The notes beneath the pieces are model-generated. The model did not search any database, had not been told where the DNA came from, and saw only the letters and a list, made by a program, of their open reading frames with translations. Positions 12,990 to 25,031 of a stretch of 64,000 nucleotides of DNA are shown here, in pieces (the stretch's first letter is position 1; every line of letters begins with the position of its first letter). A program made the position numbers and the translations under genes. This DNA is from Hysterium pulicare CBS 123377. Lineage: Eukaryota > Ascomycota > Dothideomycetes > Hysteriales > Hysteriaceae. The stretch is from assembly GCA_000467715.1 (NCBI GenBank), contig AJFK01000193.1:1-64000 (forward strand), in the 5' to 3' direction.

Positions 12990-13436
12990 CTACCAAACAA
13001 TACAAGGCCAACATAGTTCGAGGCCTGGCCATCCTCGTCCTCCCAACGTCTGCATCTGGAAACAGAACGCTCCAGGCGCACCTTTGGATGCGGCACAGTT
13101 GTTGAAAGCACCAGAGTTGATGCAGTTAGTGCCTCAGCAGAGCACCAACCCCGCCATCAGCTTTCAAGAGGCATGATTTTCATTTCCTCAACGACTGACC
13201 TGGTCGTTCGGAACGGGGAATTGGAAAGAGCCCAGAGAACATCCAGTGGTGGCTTGGCTGCAACAAGCGTTGGTCAAGTCATTGAATTGAGAACCTGTAC
13301 CGCTGGGATCCTGGCATTTGCAGTTTTGCCCGGCTAGGACACTGAAGACCGTGAGCCTTTTCATAATAGTACAAGATGGTTACACGAACCTGCTGGCAGT
13401 GGCCAAAAGGATGGTGGAGAGAACAGTGAAACGTAT
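12990..13436 (-). pseudogene. Broken small secreted cysteine-rich protein gene
   Basis: Two joined exons (13390-13436 and 13200-13341, with a 48-bp intron between) read as a secretion signal (RFTVLSTILLATASSVLA) and then a Cys-rich mature start with CKCQDPSGTG, NACC and SFQFPVPN. A third block at about 12990-13130 continues the theme in another frame (GAFNNC, GAFC). This layout is typical of small secreted proteins of plant-associated ascomycetes; no specific family is assigned. The gene looks broken in about two places: there is no ATG at the expected start, and the last splice junction cannot be resolved. It could still be a functional gene with unusual signals, but decay is more likely. 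Confidence 0.5.
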
Positions 13437-14609
13437 GGCTGTGTTGTCGATTCTATTCCTATCCGTGGACCGTCACTGATTCAGTTATGAATCGCCTTTC
13501 CTGCCACTTGATCGGATGGTCTGTGTTACGCATCTACCATTATTCTTCCCCATACGGCATTTGATAGCATTGGCTCTCTATATTTCCGTTGATCATCACG
13601 TACCACTAAATCTAAGTAAGTATACACCTCATATCCGTATCGCTGTCTAATTCGCATAGCTAGTTTAGGGAAGCATTGATATTGACGCATTCCATTTACC
13701 CTTCCAACAACAACCCTCACACCGAGACACGTTCCTAAATGCCTCAGAAGTAATCGCATCCAACACCTCATATAACATCCGGTCTCTAGTCATCTCCATC
13801 TCCCTATTCATCGGGAACTCCGAAAGCGGACCCAGTCTCGCTCACTCGGACGTCTGACGGTTAGCAAACCTCCCTAAATCCGGGACCCATCGTTACACAA
13901 AAGCAATGATCTACCGCAGAAGCAGCATCCACAAAGCTTCGGAAGCTTAGATGATGGTAAGAAGGAAATAATAGTAGGTAGGTTTGGAGTCTTTACATGG
14001 TGAGTACTTGTTTCTCTTAGGTAATTGTGAGAACACCGCTTGCTAGGTGATCTTGCAAGTCCACATATACCATTTACTTTCTCTTCTCAGCTGGATATGT
14101 ACGTGATGTGACAGTGTTTCTTAGAGCGATTCCATATCTTTCATGGCTTTGGATAACGTGTGATATGCCGGTAGCTGCTTTCTATAACCATAAAAACAAT
14201 TGTCGCGAGTTCAAAGAGCAACATCTACTATCGCTCTTTGGAAGTCGCAATTCATTGACCGAATCCGAGATGGATTATCCACCTCTTTCTAGAATATCGT
14301 CTCAAGCCTTAAACCCGGAAATCCAGGGAAGAGTGCGCTGATCTCGGAAAAACTTGCGTTATGCTCGCTGAAGCAGACACCGAGCATGGGTTGCAAGGAA
14401 ATACTCACAACCAAACTCGTAGTAAGTCAATACGGTAAATTGCTCTCGCAAACCCACGCCTGATCTGATTGGACTACCACTATAGCCAAATAAATGAAGT
14501 CGTTTGGCGATACTTGGGACTGGCTATGGCTCATGCCAGGTAAATGGTTAAATATAACCGAGTTCCGAACCTCACCAAAGTCCTATCGCATGGCATTTAG
14601 TGAAATACC
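13437..14609. other. Intergenic / upstream region of the GH28 gene
   Basis: No supported gene. A few frames of 60-80 codons lack domains and splice signals. The stretch just before 14610 is moderately AT-rich and would carry the GH28 promoter. Confidence 0.5.
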
Positions 14610-16136
14610 ATGTTGTCCATAAAGTCATCTCTACTTCTATTTGCTGTTCGTTTCATATCTCTCGTCAGCTGTCAAAAAGAACGTCCGACCTGCGTAGTAC
14701 CCGCAAAAACCGATGGCTCTGATGATGCGCCCGCCATTCTATCTGCGTTCAAAGAATGTGGACATGGAGGAAATATCATCTTTACGACGGATGCGTATTT
14801 TGTGAATAGTGTCATGAACACAACAGACTTGTCGGACTGTCAGATTGAAATCCAGGGGTCTTTGATAGTAAGTTTACTTCATCGTTAGGTCCCACTTCTT
14901 TACGGATGTGACAAGAGCCATTCTTGGAGACCTGGACATAAGATAACTCCTTCACAATCGACATACCCAACATGCCCTCAAAAACAGCAATGAAGTTGAT
15001 GCCACCAGACAGGGCTTGATGTTGAATCGCATTTCAAAGGCCGTAAAATAGACATTTGTGCTGACAAGGTCATCTAGTGGAGCACGAACACGTCATATTG
15101 GTTAGACCACTCTATGCCAATAGGCTATCAAAATCAAACCACCGTCTGGTTCCTCGGCGGCCGCAACTTAACGGTGAATGGCGGTGGTATTGGGACTCTC
15201 GATGGAAATGGCCAGGCATGGTATGATCTTGTGAAGGGCAAATCAAATTATCCAAGTATTGCTTCATTATCCTCCAAAGCACTCACTGTCCCCTGACTGA
15301 TAAGGCCAGATCGCCCAATGGGCCTAACAGTATGGAATACTCGTGACTCTCTTTTCACTGGCCTAAGTTTCCGTCAAAGCCAAATGTGGACTATGACTAT
15401 AATGAATTCGGAGAACGTGGAGATGGCCGATATCTACGTGAACAGCACATCAATTAACCACAACCCCGCGCGCAATACCGACGGCGCCGACATCATGTTT
15501 TCGAATAACATTACCATGCGCCGCTGGACGGTCGACAATGGCGATGACGCGATATCCATCAAGGCAAATAGCACGAACATCTTGATCGAAGACTCGACTT
15601 TCTATACTGGCCAGGGGGTAGCGATAGGGTCCATTGGCCAATATCCCGGGAATTTCGAGAATATCAAAAATGTCGTCGTGCGAAATATCACATCCATGGG
15701 AACAAAATATGCCGCCTATCTCAAGACATGGACGGGTGTGCAGGTCAATTATCCTCCGAACGGCGGGGGAGGAGGGCTCGGATATATGAAAAACCTGAGC
15801 TTCAGTAACTTCAACATGCAAGGGGGTCGCTCGTCTCCCATTAGCTTCTCGCAGTGCACGTCGTTTAGCGGTGCCAAAGGAAACTGCGATACCTCGAAGT
15901 TCAAGATCTCCGATATCTCGTTTACGGATATCACGGGCACGGTTGCCTCTGACGTGGTGGCCAATATGCAGTGCAGCGCAGCTGCTGGAGGATGTGATGG
16001 TATTAAGATCCAGAATGTCAAGGTGCAAAAGGGGGCTAATGGGGCATTGGCAAGTAGGTATCTGTGCAGTAACGTGGTTAAACCGATCGGGTTTGATTGC
16101 ACGGGGAACGTTACCAACAATAATGGAGGATCGTGA
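14610..16136 (+). CDS. Secreted GH28 glycoside hydrolase (exo-polygalacturonase/rhamnohydrolase type)
   Basis: A predicted secreted pectin-degrading enzyme of 420 residues acting on homogalacturonan or rhamnogalacturonan side structures outside the cell. Exons are 14610-14867, 15078-15255 and 15310-16136; the introns are 210 and 54 bp, both in frame. A signal peptide covers residues 1-21 (ends SLVSC-Q). The right-handed beta-helix GH28 signature is present: NTDG with Asp203, GDDAIS with Asp224-Asp225, and GQGVAIGS, where Gln247 stands where classical polygalacturonases have His. The usual RIK is replaced by YLKTW. The segment NGGGIGTLDGNGQAWYD and the YLKTW block resemble the fungal exo-acting or rhamnogalacturonan subgroup rather than endo-polygalacturonases. 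Several N-glycosylation sequons occur (for example NTT and NIT). No coregulated carbohydrate gene lies beside it. Confidence 0.9.
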
Positions 16137-16407
16137 GTCTATGACTAAGTAATCCTTGGATTGCAGTAGGAAGACTTCTGTTCAATGGCTATGATATACA
16201 CTCACGTGAGGCTGTGACACCGTGGACGTGACGCGTTAAGTGGCTTTCGGGACGCGTTGTTGCACAGACCGATCCTCGTTCTAAACCTCTATGACTCCAA
16301 ATTCACTCCCTTTTCTCAAAAAATCGTCACGGCTAGGCCTGTTTTGCGATCTTTTTGTTTTGGGCGCATTCGATTTTTATATCTTCTCAAACGTTCTTCA
16401 ATTCGCA

Positions 16408-17235
16408 ATGGCAGCCAAAAGTAACAAAACGAACGACAATATCACCGAGGGCCTCGGGAAGATGAAGCTTAAGGACGAGGAGCAGTGGGAAACGGATTCA
16501 GAAGACGGGTCATCGAGCGACAGCTCATCCGATGATGGCGAAGTTGACGAATATCGCAAGGAAATGGATGAAATGTTGAAACTTCTTAGTGAGTGAGCTG
16601 GCCCAACATTCATCCGCTTACCGAATACCAATCACTAAGATTTTAAAGAACAACCCTTAGATAAAATCCCCCTTTGTAACTGGTGCGCCAAATATGAACA
16701 CGAGCTCGGACACCCACTTCTCCGCTGCGGCAAATGCAAAACAACTCCTTATTGCTCCAAAGAATGCCAAACACAAGACTGGAAAGCAGACCATAAGAAA
16801 CGGTGAGGAAAACCTTGGGATGAGGAAGCTCCGTTCAACCCCTTCGCCGGCGGCTTTCAAATTCCCCTCCGCACCCTTCCCGAGAAGGAAGTCTACACCG
16901 CCCTCATCGATGCCTACCGCTTCCGGGTTGAGGAGGAGTATACGATGACGGGCGATGTCTCAATAGATAGTCTATACGGCGGAGGAAACCCGATCAAAGA
17001 TTTTCGACGGTTCTTGAATAAAGCTGAGAAGAGGAAGGAATTGCTTCCGAGTTGGTGGTCGAAGGAGAAGCGGATGGAATGCGAGAAGGTTGCGAAGAGT
17101 AAGAGGGGTTGGGGCTCTATTTATTGTGCGGTTGAGCAGGGGGATATAGTGGAGCATTATGGAGACCCGCTTATGCCGGTTAAGTTGAAGGCTCTGGCGG
17201 AAAAGGTTTACGGGAAGGGTATTTCGGCTTGGTAA
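16408..17235 (+). pseudogene. MYND zinc-finger protein gene with in-frame TGA
   Basis: Exons 16408-16588 and 16661-17235 (72-bp intron) would encode 251 residues. The N-terminus is acidic and Ser-rich. A MYND finger follows at residues of about 65-109, with C-x2-C, C-x2-C, YC-x3-C and H-x3-C spacing. The last zinc ligand position (codon 109, 16804-16806) is TGA instead of a Cys codon. The frame then stays open for 143 more codons and reads like a conserved tail (GKPWDEEAPFNPF, then EKEVYTALIDAYR). An intron cannot remove the stop without losing conserved sequence. MYND fingers bind proline-rich partner peptides. The gene is either a recent null, a read-through gene or a sequence error. It is convergent with the membrane protein gene at 17466-18159. 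Confidence 0.7.
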
Positions 17236-17465
17236 GAGCATGTTGAAGCGCTCGACGATAATGCCATACTAAACTGGGGTAATTGTGATCATTTGATGTT
17301 ATTAAAGATACGGTCATAGATAGATATGAACATCAAGAAGGGCAGCCAAAAGAACGCCGTATCCCTTTCAATGGGATTGACGCCGGTACCATTCTCATCA
17401 AGATTGCGAACGCCTAGAACTTTAAACGGCCTTAACAGTTTCGATTTTAGCAGATAGCTTCTTCC

Positions 17466-18159
17466 TCACACCACGTCCAAATTTTCATCTCCTGATTTCG
17501 CAGGAGCTGGGTGTTGCGCCCGTTCCTCTCCATGTTGGTAATCTCGATACTCGTCCCTCTGCTCTTCTCCATCGAGTAAAGGTGCATAGTCTCTTCGATG
17601 TCTGCTTGCAGCACTGATGGTGAAAGGACCATACTGGCATTGCGGGCAAGAAGTCGGATAGTTGGAACCCGGCGTCATAGACTCGTATAGTTGTTGGAGT
17701 ACAAAGTGGGCATGAATCAGACTATGAGAAGCACGGTCAGTTACAAGTGAGGTATGCAGTAAAGTTGGCAGCGTACAAGTTCGTGATCAAGAAATTCGTC
17801 CCATAGGTCCCTAGCATGACCAAACCTCCATCCCAGTGGTTTGGTAGAAAGACCCATGTCAGGATTAAGCAGAGAAGCAAGCCGAGCCCGATGAATAGGT
17901 CACAGACGAGGTGGATTGGTGTTCCAGTCAACCCCGATGCTTGACATCCGCATTGTTTCTCGTTGTACAAGAGCCACGCAGAATACGCAGAGGACGCGGA
18001 GAGGGGAATCAAGCTGATGGCGGGATTGACGCGTGAGGCGGCAATTCCGTGGATTAGAAGGAGGAGGAATGCTGGCGGGAAGGTGACAACGGATATGGCT
18101 CGTAAAGTGTGGGAGGTTGATCTTGTAATTATCCTCAGATTCATGATTGGGGAAGCCAT
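17466..18159 (-). CDS. Small four-TM fungal membrane protein
   Basis: Two exons (17777-18159 and 17466-17721; 55-bp intron with GTACGC donor) encode 212 residues. Four hydrophobic segments fill the first two thirds, near residues 18-40, 47-66, 84-106 and 112-130, one ending in a Cys-rich loop (EKQCGCQASG). The cytoplasmic-looking tail has a CPQCQ pair and is hydrophilic and disordered, with EEQRDEYRDYQ. Proteins of this shape are common and unnamed in Pezizomycotina. I assign no function. The tail exon would be missed by a single-frame search. Confidence 0.75.
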
Positions 18160-19274
18160 ATTCTAACGGGCGTTGGCGACAAAAGCTATAGCTATGAAAT
18201 CAAAAGGACGGGAAGAAGGCAACGAAGGACTGCAAAGAAGATGAATAGAGCACCGAGACTAGGAGAACGCAGAGATGAAGTAGTAGAATGTTTACAAAAC
18301 TTATGGTACAGCAAGAAACTAGTATTTGTAGGCAGCAACTGTTTCAGAGAATCAAAATGTAGAAATGCCCCGCAAGGCTATGTAGATGGATTGGCATCGG
18401 GCTGTGTTGAGGCGTGCCTGAATCCTGCAGGGCCGGCAAGGCTGAATTACTAGTCAGGAGAAGGCTAACCGGAAAGGGGTTGCAAGCACGTGAGATGCAC
18501 CATTGCTTACTAAGCGAGATGTCGAAACTGGAACAACTAGAAAGTCACTAGATGTACCCAGGTGGGTGATATACATCTCTTCTCTACCCATACCCTCGTC
18601 TGACCAACCTAAACATCTTGTATCGTTGCATCATCTTTACAAGATCCATGGCATCCTCGATCCTTGTTCAACGATGCTTGCGGGTTAGACGCAGGTCCCG
18701 TCGCGACCACCATCAGCTTATCTTAAACGCGTCCTAGGAGCATTTGGCGACATAAAGCCCTTCTGCTCTTGAAGCATAAAGGAATCATCTTTAAAACACT
18801 GTTTCTTCTGAAAGTCTCCAATGTTGCGTATCCGAGGCTGCTGTCAAGTGCCGAAGACTATTACGGCCCGCCCCTGTAAGACTTTTATCGTTACGTGCAT
18901 GTTCTGTCATCGTTTGTCACCGCAATCGGCTATGTGCACTCTTCACGTAACGAATCACTCCTCTCCAAAGCATACCATAATATTGATGGCTTGCAAATCA
19001 ATTGGTGGAAATGGATTTACTGCCAGCATTACCTAGTGGTACAAAGCTATGATAGGTCCGGCCAGCTAAATACGTCATTGTCTTTGCACCTTTCGTTGGT
19101 CGGCTCTTGTGCATATCTAAGGAAACATTCCAAGGTATTATCAAGTACTGGGCTCGTCTAGCCCTTCCTGAACGATAACCTTATCTCGTCCGCTGCGGTG
19201 GTTTTTATCTTAAAAGAACAGGTTAGGAAGCAGATTCCCCAGCTCAATTTCCTCTCGTCTCAAAAGCTTCTATC
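18160..19274. other. Intergenic between membrane protein and sulfite oxidase genes
   Basis: No supported gene. This divergent interval of 1.1 kb would hold both promoters. A CACGTG E-box occurs near 18488. Short frames at 18821-19161 have no coding features. Confidence 0.5.
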
Positions 19275-20994
19275 ATGGCGCCAGCTGAACCCAATGCATT
19301 ACCGTTTAGGCAACAAGGTGAAGTCCCTTATTTTGCCGAAGAACGTTCAGGTTGGTCGGGGTACGTGGAATGGGAAAAGTACCCCGAGAAAAAGAAGGAA
19401 GCTGCAGAGGTCCTTGCAAAATATGACTTTCCAGTAGTAAGTGTTTTGGTCACTATGAAGTCTCCTAGCTAATAATAGCCTCAAGCCCCCAGAGTTCCAG
19501 CTCAAGCCTCTCCCGGACACGAATCCAATTCTCACAGGTGAAAGATGGAAGCAATATCATTACGCCATGGGCCCGACTCTCAAAGATCTACCTGACATTA
19601 GCTGGAAATACGTCCAGCAAGAGAAAGCCTCGGACATGATTCATGTGCTCGAGTTCCCTTACAATGGCGAGCCTCCAAGGGTTTGACCCCTCCTAAAGAT
19701 CTGCGAAATATTGAACTTACCTAATGACGACTTTTGCAGGACCGACTCGTCGAAACCGAGATTACAAGAAATGAAGATCATTTTGTTCGTAACCATGGAG
19801 GCATCCCGGAGATCGACGCCGATGACTTTTTCATTGATGTCAACGGACTTGTGAATGATCCGAAGAAAATCACTTTGAAAGAACTTCAGGATGAATCTTT
19901 GTTTCCCCGTCAATCTACAGTGGTTACGCTCCAGTGTTCCGGAACCCGCCGCATTGAGCAAATCCGTGAATACCCTGGCGACGGCGACGAGTTGATTAAT
20001 GCTCCTTGGGGAGAGGGAGCCATCGGAACTGCTCGCTGGACAGGCGTTAGCCTCAAAAAAGTCATCAAGTATTGTGGTGGACTCAAAAATGGAGCCAAGC
20101 ACCTCGAGTTCTACGGAGCAGATACTTACTTCAAGAAAGGGCAAGCGTACAACTACGTCGTCAGCGTTCCATGGCGCAAGGTAAAAATAAATGAAGTTTT
20201 GCTGGCGTGGGAGATGAATGGCAAACCACTTCCTCGGATTCACGGATATCCTCTTCGAGTCATCGTCATGGGCTATATCGGAGCTCGAAGCGTGAAATGG
20301 CTCTACGAGATCAAAGCCATTAGCGACCCAAGTATGGCACCAGTCCAGATGAAGGAGTATATATACTACACTCCTCAGATCGGCAAACAAAATGCTACAT
20401 ACAGCAATGGCTTCAGTATTCAGACTATGCCTGTTGCCTCCGCCATCATGAGCCCTGTTTCTCAAGAGCAGATCATACATGATGGCACGATCAAACTACG
20501 CGGTTGGGCGTACTCTGGCTCAGGCTGGCCTGAACGAGTGGAGGTAAGTAACGATGGCGGAGGCGTTTGGTACGAGGTCCCGTATGAGAAATTGACGAAG
20601 AAGTATTTTCACGCTTGGCGGCTTTGGGAAATAGATTTGCCGGTTGATGCTGAGGGCTGGTTAGAGTTCTGTGTGAGAACCTGGGATGATGCACTGAACA
20701 CTCAGCCTACGTTCGTGCGATCCGCTTGGTAAGGCTCATCTCCACAGCATCTGTTGCATAACTACTTATCGCGCCACTAGGAATTGGGATCTGCACGTCA
20801 CTTCCTCGTGCCATCGCATTAAAATCTATAGCATTAACCGATCGAAACCAATGACGGCGAAGAGGTTGAAGTTGCTTGAAGAAAAGGGCATACCTATCCT
20901 TCCTATCACTCATCCTCTCGAGATCAATCTGGAGAGCGACGAAGAGTACTTTGCAGAGATGGCGAAGAGAGAAGGAAGGGATCCTGAGGAGTGA
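19275..20994 (+). CDS. Sulfite oxidase-like molybdenum-cofactor enzyme
   Basis: A 519-residue member of the sulfite oxidase/nitrate reductase molybdopterin fold, expected to oxidise sulfite to sulfate using Mo-molybdopterin. Four exons: 19275-19436, 19486-19680, 19740-20728 and 20781-20994, with introns of 49, 59 and 52 bp. The Mo-binding domain carries TLQCSGTRR, where Cys185 is the expected molybdenum ligand, and EFYGADTYF. After IHGYPLRVIVMGYIGARSVKW comes the Mo-co dimerisation domain (RGWAYSGSGWPERVEVS). There is no cytochrome b5 heme domain or FAD domain, so it is not a nitrate reductase and would pass electrons to an outside acceptor. The start was chosen from the ATG followed by a conserved-looking PFRQQGEVPYF block. 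The last 70 residues are in exon 4, after the apparent stop of exon 3. Confidence 0.9.
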
Positions 20995-21833
20995 GCTTCC
21001 TTCTATTCCTTTACATTCGAGTCAAAACTTTTCCTGCATCTATACGATGGGATTGATCTATCGCGTCATGCTCCAGAAAACTCTTCACTAGGATCATGCA
21101 TCACACGGGGTGTGTCATAACTCGTCGTTTCAGGAGGGAGGGGTCTGTGCCTACCACCTTTTATCTACCGGCTTACAAAGCCAACTCCGACTCTGGGAAA
21201 GACATTACAGCAGGTTACTATCCTTAAGATGATTCGGAAAGTAGGCTATTGAATGAAATCTTTCCAGCCTTATACAGCCAAAGGTGTTCGCAGTACAACT
21301 AATGACACCCGCTGTGCATGGTTCCTGATGGCCGTTTCTGATCCGGGTTTTGCAATTTACACAAAACATATTTCTTGCTCAACGGCACTTAACGCGGGTT
21401 TTAATAGCAGCTCGCTGCGAACTGCTCTCGATTTCCTTCCAGAATGCGGCTCGAATCACTCCGCGATTATGCTGCAGGGGTTGTGCGGTTAAACTTCTGT
21501 GACAACAGTAGTACAGATCGGATCGTGCCGTCAATGCAGGAGGTTTACCCCAGATTATCTAAGTTCGGTTATTCTCCGACTTCTATTATCTTCGCACTGG
21601 ATAAACGTATCGTCGACACAGCTCATTACAGGTCAGGGCGTGGCTGATAATGCGGCTGTTTCCTCTCAGACTGTTTTTGGCAATTCACCTCGCTATGACC
21701 AGAACAGTTCTTTCAATGTTCTTTCCCTCTTTCCTACAATGTCAGAGTGCTTTCGACTTTTGCAAAGCTCTTAGAACAATTCATTTTGTGGTACATCTTT
21801 GCACTTATCTGTATCAAAGCGCTCTAGACAATC
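20995..21833. other. Intergenic
   Basis: Nothing supported. Short plus-strand frames between 21253 and 21774 lack domains. The interval likely holds the 3' end of the sulfite oxidase gene and the promoter of the next gene. Confidence 0.5.
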
Positions 21834-23005
21834 ATGCAGAGCTATGCCTACCCTGGTTTCATGTCCAATATCACATCCTACGCAATCGCACCCTCGAAGA
21901 GAAGCTCCAGAACCTTCTGGAAGTCGAAGGACAGCAGCTGCAACATACTCAAGAACCAACAGCGAGCAGTTCAACGTGGCAATAACAGCGGCGGGAACTC
22001 ATCGAGGCGATATCGCGATGTGAGGACAAGGTCAGCTCTCCCCTCTCCCCTCTCCCATCATTTCTTGGAACATCGCTTGAACCAACACTGACATTCCACA
22101 GTTCCAACCGTCAACCATCCTGGCAGAGCCGCAGAGATCGAACACGAAACCTGGAGGCCGAACCAGAACCTTGGTCATTCATCGATATTCTCTCAAAGAA
22201 AACCATCACGCTCCTCTCTGCGCCTAATCGCCTTTTCCCATACTCAACATGGACCCTCTTCCATCTCCTGTTAGCCACGCTCATTCTCTTCACGGCCCCT
22301 ACGAACGCACTCCCACAGCAAGTAGGGCCGCCGGGACCGCCCCTCCAAGCCCAAAGCCCTACTCCCAAATCAGGTTGCAACTTTGTTCCTCCTCCCCCTC
22401 CTCCCCCTTCGCCTCCCGCCAGACCTTCTTCAACGCCCATCAAACCCTCGTCAACTCCTGCCATGCAAATTGGCACCCAGCCTACGGTCGCCGCAAATAA
22501 CCTCCCCCTCATGGGCTCCTCCATCCCGCTCTCAGCCGGTGCTATCGCCGGGATCTCAGCTGGCGGGACGGCGATCCTATTCATAGTCGCTATCGTCATA
22601 GTTCTTATCTATAAGCGGGCGAAGCTCAATGTTCGAGAAATCTCACTCAAGCGAAGAAGTGGACTCACGGGGTGGAGGGCCTCAGACAACGGAAGGGGAA
22701 GTGAGGCGTACGAGTCTCGGTATGACGAAAAGGAGTTTGAGAGAGCTTCGCCTGAAGTCTGGCCTCCGCCTGAGCCGATTAGGGTTGCAAGTGCACCGAT
22801 TAGGATCCAGACCGACCGCAGTATGCCTCTGCCAAATCAACCCATCCGCAGCCCGCCCATGCAATCACCGCGACCTCCTACCCGTGGCAAGGGTGGACTT
22901 GATAAGGCCTTGATTGGGAACCCGATACCTGGGAGGCCGGAGAGGCCGTCGGAGGGGTTGGGTAGGCTCAGTGGCATGGGCATGGGAATGGGTTATCTGA
23001 AGTAG
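21834..23005 (+). CDS. Membrane protein with Pro-rich segment and C-terminal TM
   Basis: Two exons (21834-22030 and 22102-23005; 71-bp intron with a run of CTCTCCC) encode 366 residues. The N-terminal 95 residues are basic and Ser-rich with no signal at the very start. A first hydrophobic segment (residues of about 108-128, LFHLLLATLILF) is followed by a Pro-rich run (PPPPPPPSPPARP). A second segment of about 24 residues (AGGTAILFIVAIVIVLIY) ends in KR. The tail is Pro/Arg-rich and ends GMGMGMGYLK. The layout recalls fungal surface sensors but with an extended cytosolic N-terminus. No family is recognised. Confidence 0.65.
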
Positions 23006-23541
23006 ATTGGCTATTAACGGAGGCCTTGTGTACAGATTGATGAATTGTTGTATGATATGTTTTCTTGTACAATAGCGCTGATTGGCTGGACTCGGATACT
23101 GTAGGATGGGCGGCGTACGGATATATGATACCAGGCGAATCAGATGATATTTTTGCTGGGTGCAGTGTATCTCACGTCGTAGGCCTTAGTGATGTATGGA
23201 AAAATAATCACATGCTCGATGAATCCAAATCTTCATGATGGAGGTACAATAGCTAATAGATGACGGGACATGGTCGGCGGAAGCTATCCGCTACTAGCGT
23301 TGCCGTGAATGACCGAGGGCCAGTGTGCGGGGCATTGTTCTGCACGACATGCATCCAGACGCAATACAAGATGCACCACCATGGACAGTCACGGGAAGGC
23401 TATCTCTAGGCCACCATTCAATCGCGATATGGATCGCCTCGTGTCCGGTACGGCCAACAGCTGTATCCAGAGCTCCATGTCCTCCTGCGGTCGACTGCGC
23501 CTCTACCCTCCCTTTGCTTCTTCATCAGACCCAGCGTAAAC
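23006..23541. other. Intergenic
   Basis: No supported gene in this 0.5-kb interval between two plus-strand genes. Confidence 0.5.
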
Positions 23542-24345
23542 ATGGCGGCATTGGCAGCCTTCAACACTCGCCACCTCCCGCTTCCGCCCCAGTATCCAGG
23601 AGACGACGAAGACCTTCCCCCATTTCCAAAGCCCGACGACACAGTGGATGTCCAGGATGGGCTCAGACACATAACAACAGCTCCGGCCGCCTTCCCCACC
23701 GAAGCACCTCCCGGTTATGCCGCCGTCGATGAGCTCGTACGATCTTTCAGCCTTTATGCTCCCCTGATCTACGCGACGCAGACCTCAAACACTCCGCGAT
23801 ACCAGCTTCTACAAGAGTTCACGCGATCAGGCAGACCGAGGAAACTCCACATACGCAGACTGCTGCCTTCGGAATCGCGCTCGCATTCCCTACCTTCTTC
23901 CTCTCTTGCGCCTCCCCGAATAGATTACGATGAAGATGGGACAATGTATACAATATCATCCTACGAGATGAAAGGCCTCCGTGAATCTACTCTGCGCGGC
24001 AGTATAACGCTGGAATCAGGGACCGGCATGCGCGGGAAATGGTGTCGCGTCTACCACTTGACCAAGAATCCAGCGAGGGATTATTTAGATCCGGCAAACG
24101 AGGCGCGCATGCAGAAGTATGGGTATCATGCTAGCGATGAGTGGAACAAGAGATTATTATTTAGTATTAGGAAGGGGAGATGGCATAATGAGGAGGGAAA
24201 GATCGTGGCGGTTGAGGATGGGAGAGAGTTTCGAGTTGAGGAGATGGTGGATGGAAGACGGAGGGATCTCTTGGTTGCTTGTTGGGTCATGAGGGTTTGG
24301 ATGTGTGAGGGGATGAGGTGGGAGGGGGATTGGCTTGGGAGATGA
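23542..24345 (+). CDS. Conserved fungal protein of unknown function
   Basis: A single-exon gene of 267 residues with a good ATG context (AACATGG). The N-terminus is Pro-rich and acidic (GDDEDLPPFPKPDD). The middle reads like an extended beta structure, with TISSYEMKGL and RGSITLESGTGMRGKWCRVYHL. The C-terminal 90 residues are charged, with many Trp and Arg. There is no signal peptide and no membrane segment. The overall pattern suggests a soluble protein found across Leotiomycetes, but I cannot name a domain. It is co-oriented with both neighbours. Confidence 0.7.
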   Translation: MAALAAFNTRHLPLPPQYPGDDEDLPPFPKPDDTVDVQDGLRHITTAPAAFPTEAPPGYAAVDELVRSFSLYAPLIYATQTSNTPRYQLLQEFTRSGRPRKLHIRRLLPSESRSHSLPSSSLAPPRIDYDEDGTMYTISSYEMKGLRESTLRGSITLESGTGMRGKWCRVYHLTKNPARDYLDPANEARMQKYGYHASDEWNKRLLFSIRKGRWHNEEGKIVAVEDGREFRVEEMVDGRRRDLLVACWVMRVWMCEGMRWEGDWLGR

Positions 24346-25031
24346 GGAACTGAGAAGTGGAGGAATGAGAAGGAATGGCGGTTGGAAACTCGACGAGATC
24401 ACAATCGGTGTGGTGACTTGTTAGACACTGGGCTGTCCATCAGTCTCGACACAACTCTTCATGCTGAGGGCATGTAATAGTTGACTGTGGACCTTGGTAT
24501 TATAATTAGAAGGGAGTATCTATCCTCTCGCAGATGTTAAAGTTACTGTCCTGCATAGTCTCCTGTTATCGGTTGTGTGGGATAAGTGAAACTAAAACCT
24601 GATAAGTTATGACACCTATTGTGAGATACGTAAGGCATTGGAATAGGGAATCTGCTATGGATGACGTGACCCCAAAGTGGATTTATTTGTGCAATGGATA
24701 AATGCACAACGTTACATACTTATGTTTATGCAAGGGACTGTTTATCACTAAGTTTCGTGAAGGTTGAACAGCAGTAACTTTCCTTCTCATCCCAAAACCT
24801 CCATCTCATTAGAAACAAGATCCATCACAGCGCGAGGGTTGAGATAAGCATCACGGAAATGAAGCTTGGTTCACTATCGCGAGCTTCCGCTACTGGAATG
24901 GCTCCGTCTGGGCAAGTCACCTTTACCTGCCAGGGTCCGCGTGCACCACCGCCTTCAATCCTGACTTTGCTCTCTTAAACGATGCTCGTTACGACTCCGA
25001 CTTTTGCGCGCGCAACTGTCGATGCGACTTT
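24346..25031. other. Intergenic / promoter of GT31-like gene
   Basis: No supported gene. The interval should contain the terminator of the upstream gene and the promoter of the glycosyltransferase gene. Confidence 0.5.

Noticed and set aside
15450-16028. 192-codon frame antisense to the GH28 gene
   Set aside because: It mirrors a clearly coding exon with intact catalytic motifs; a codon-bias shadow.
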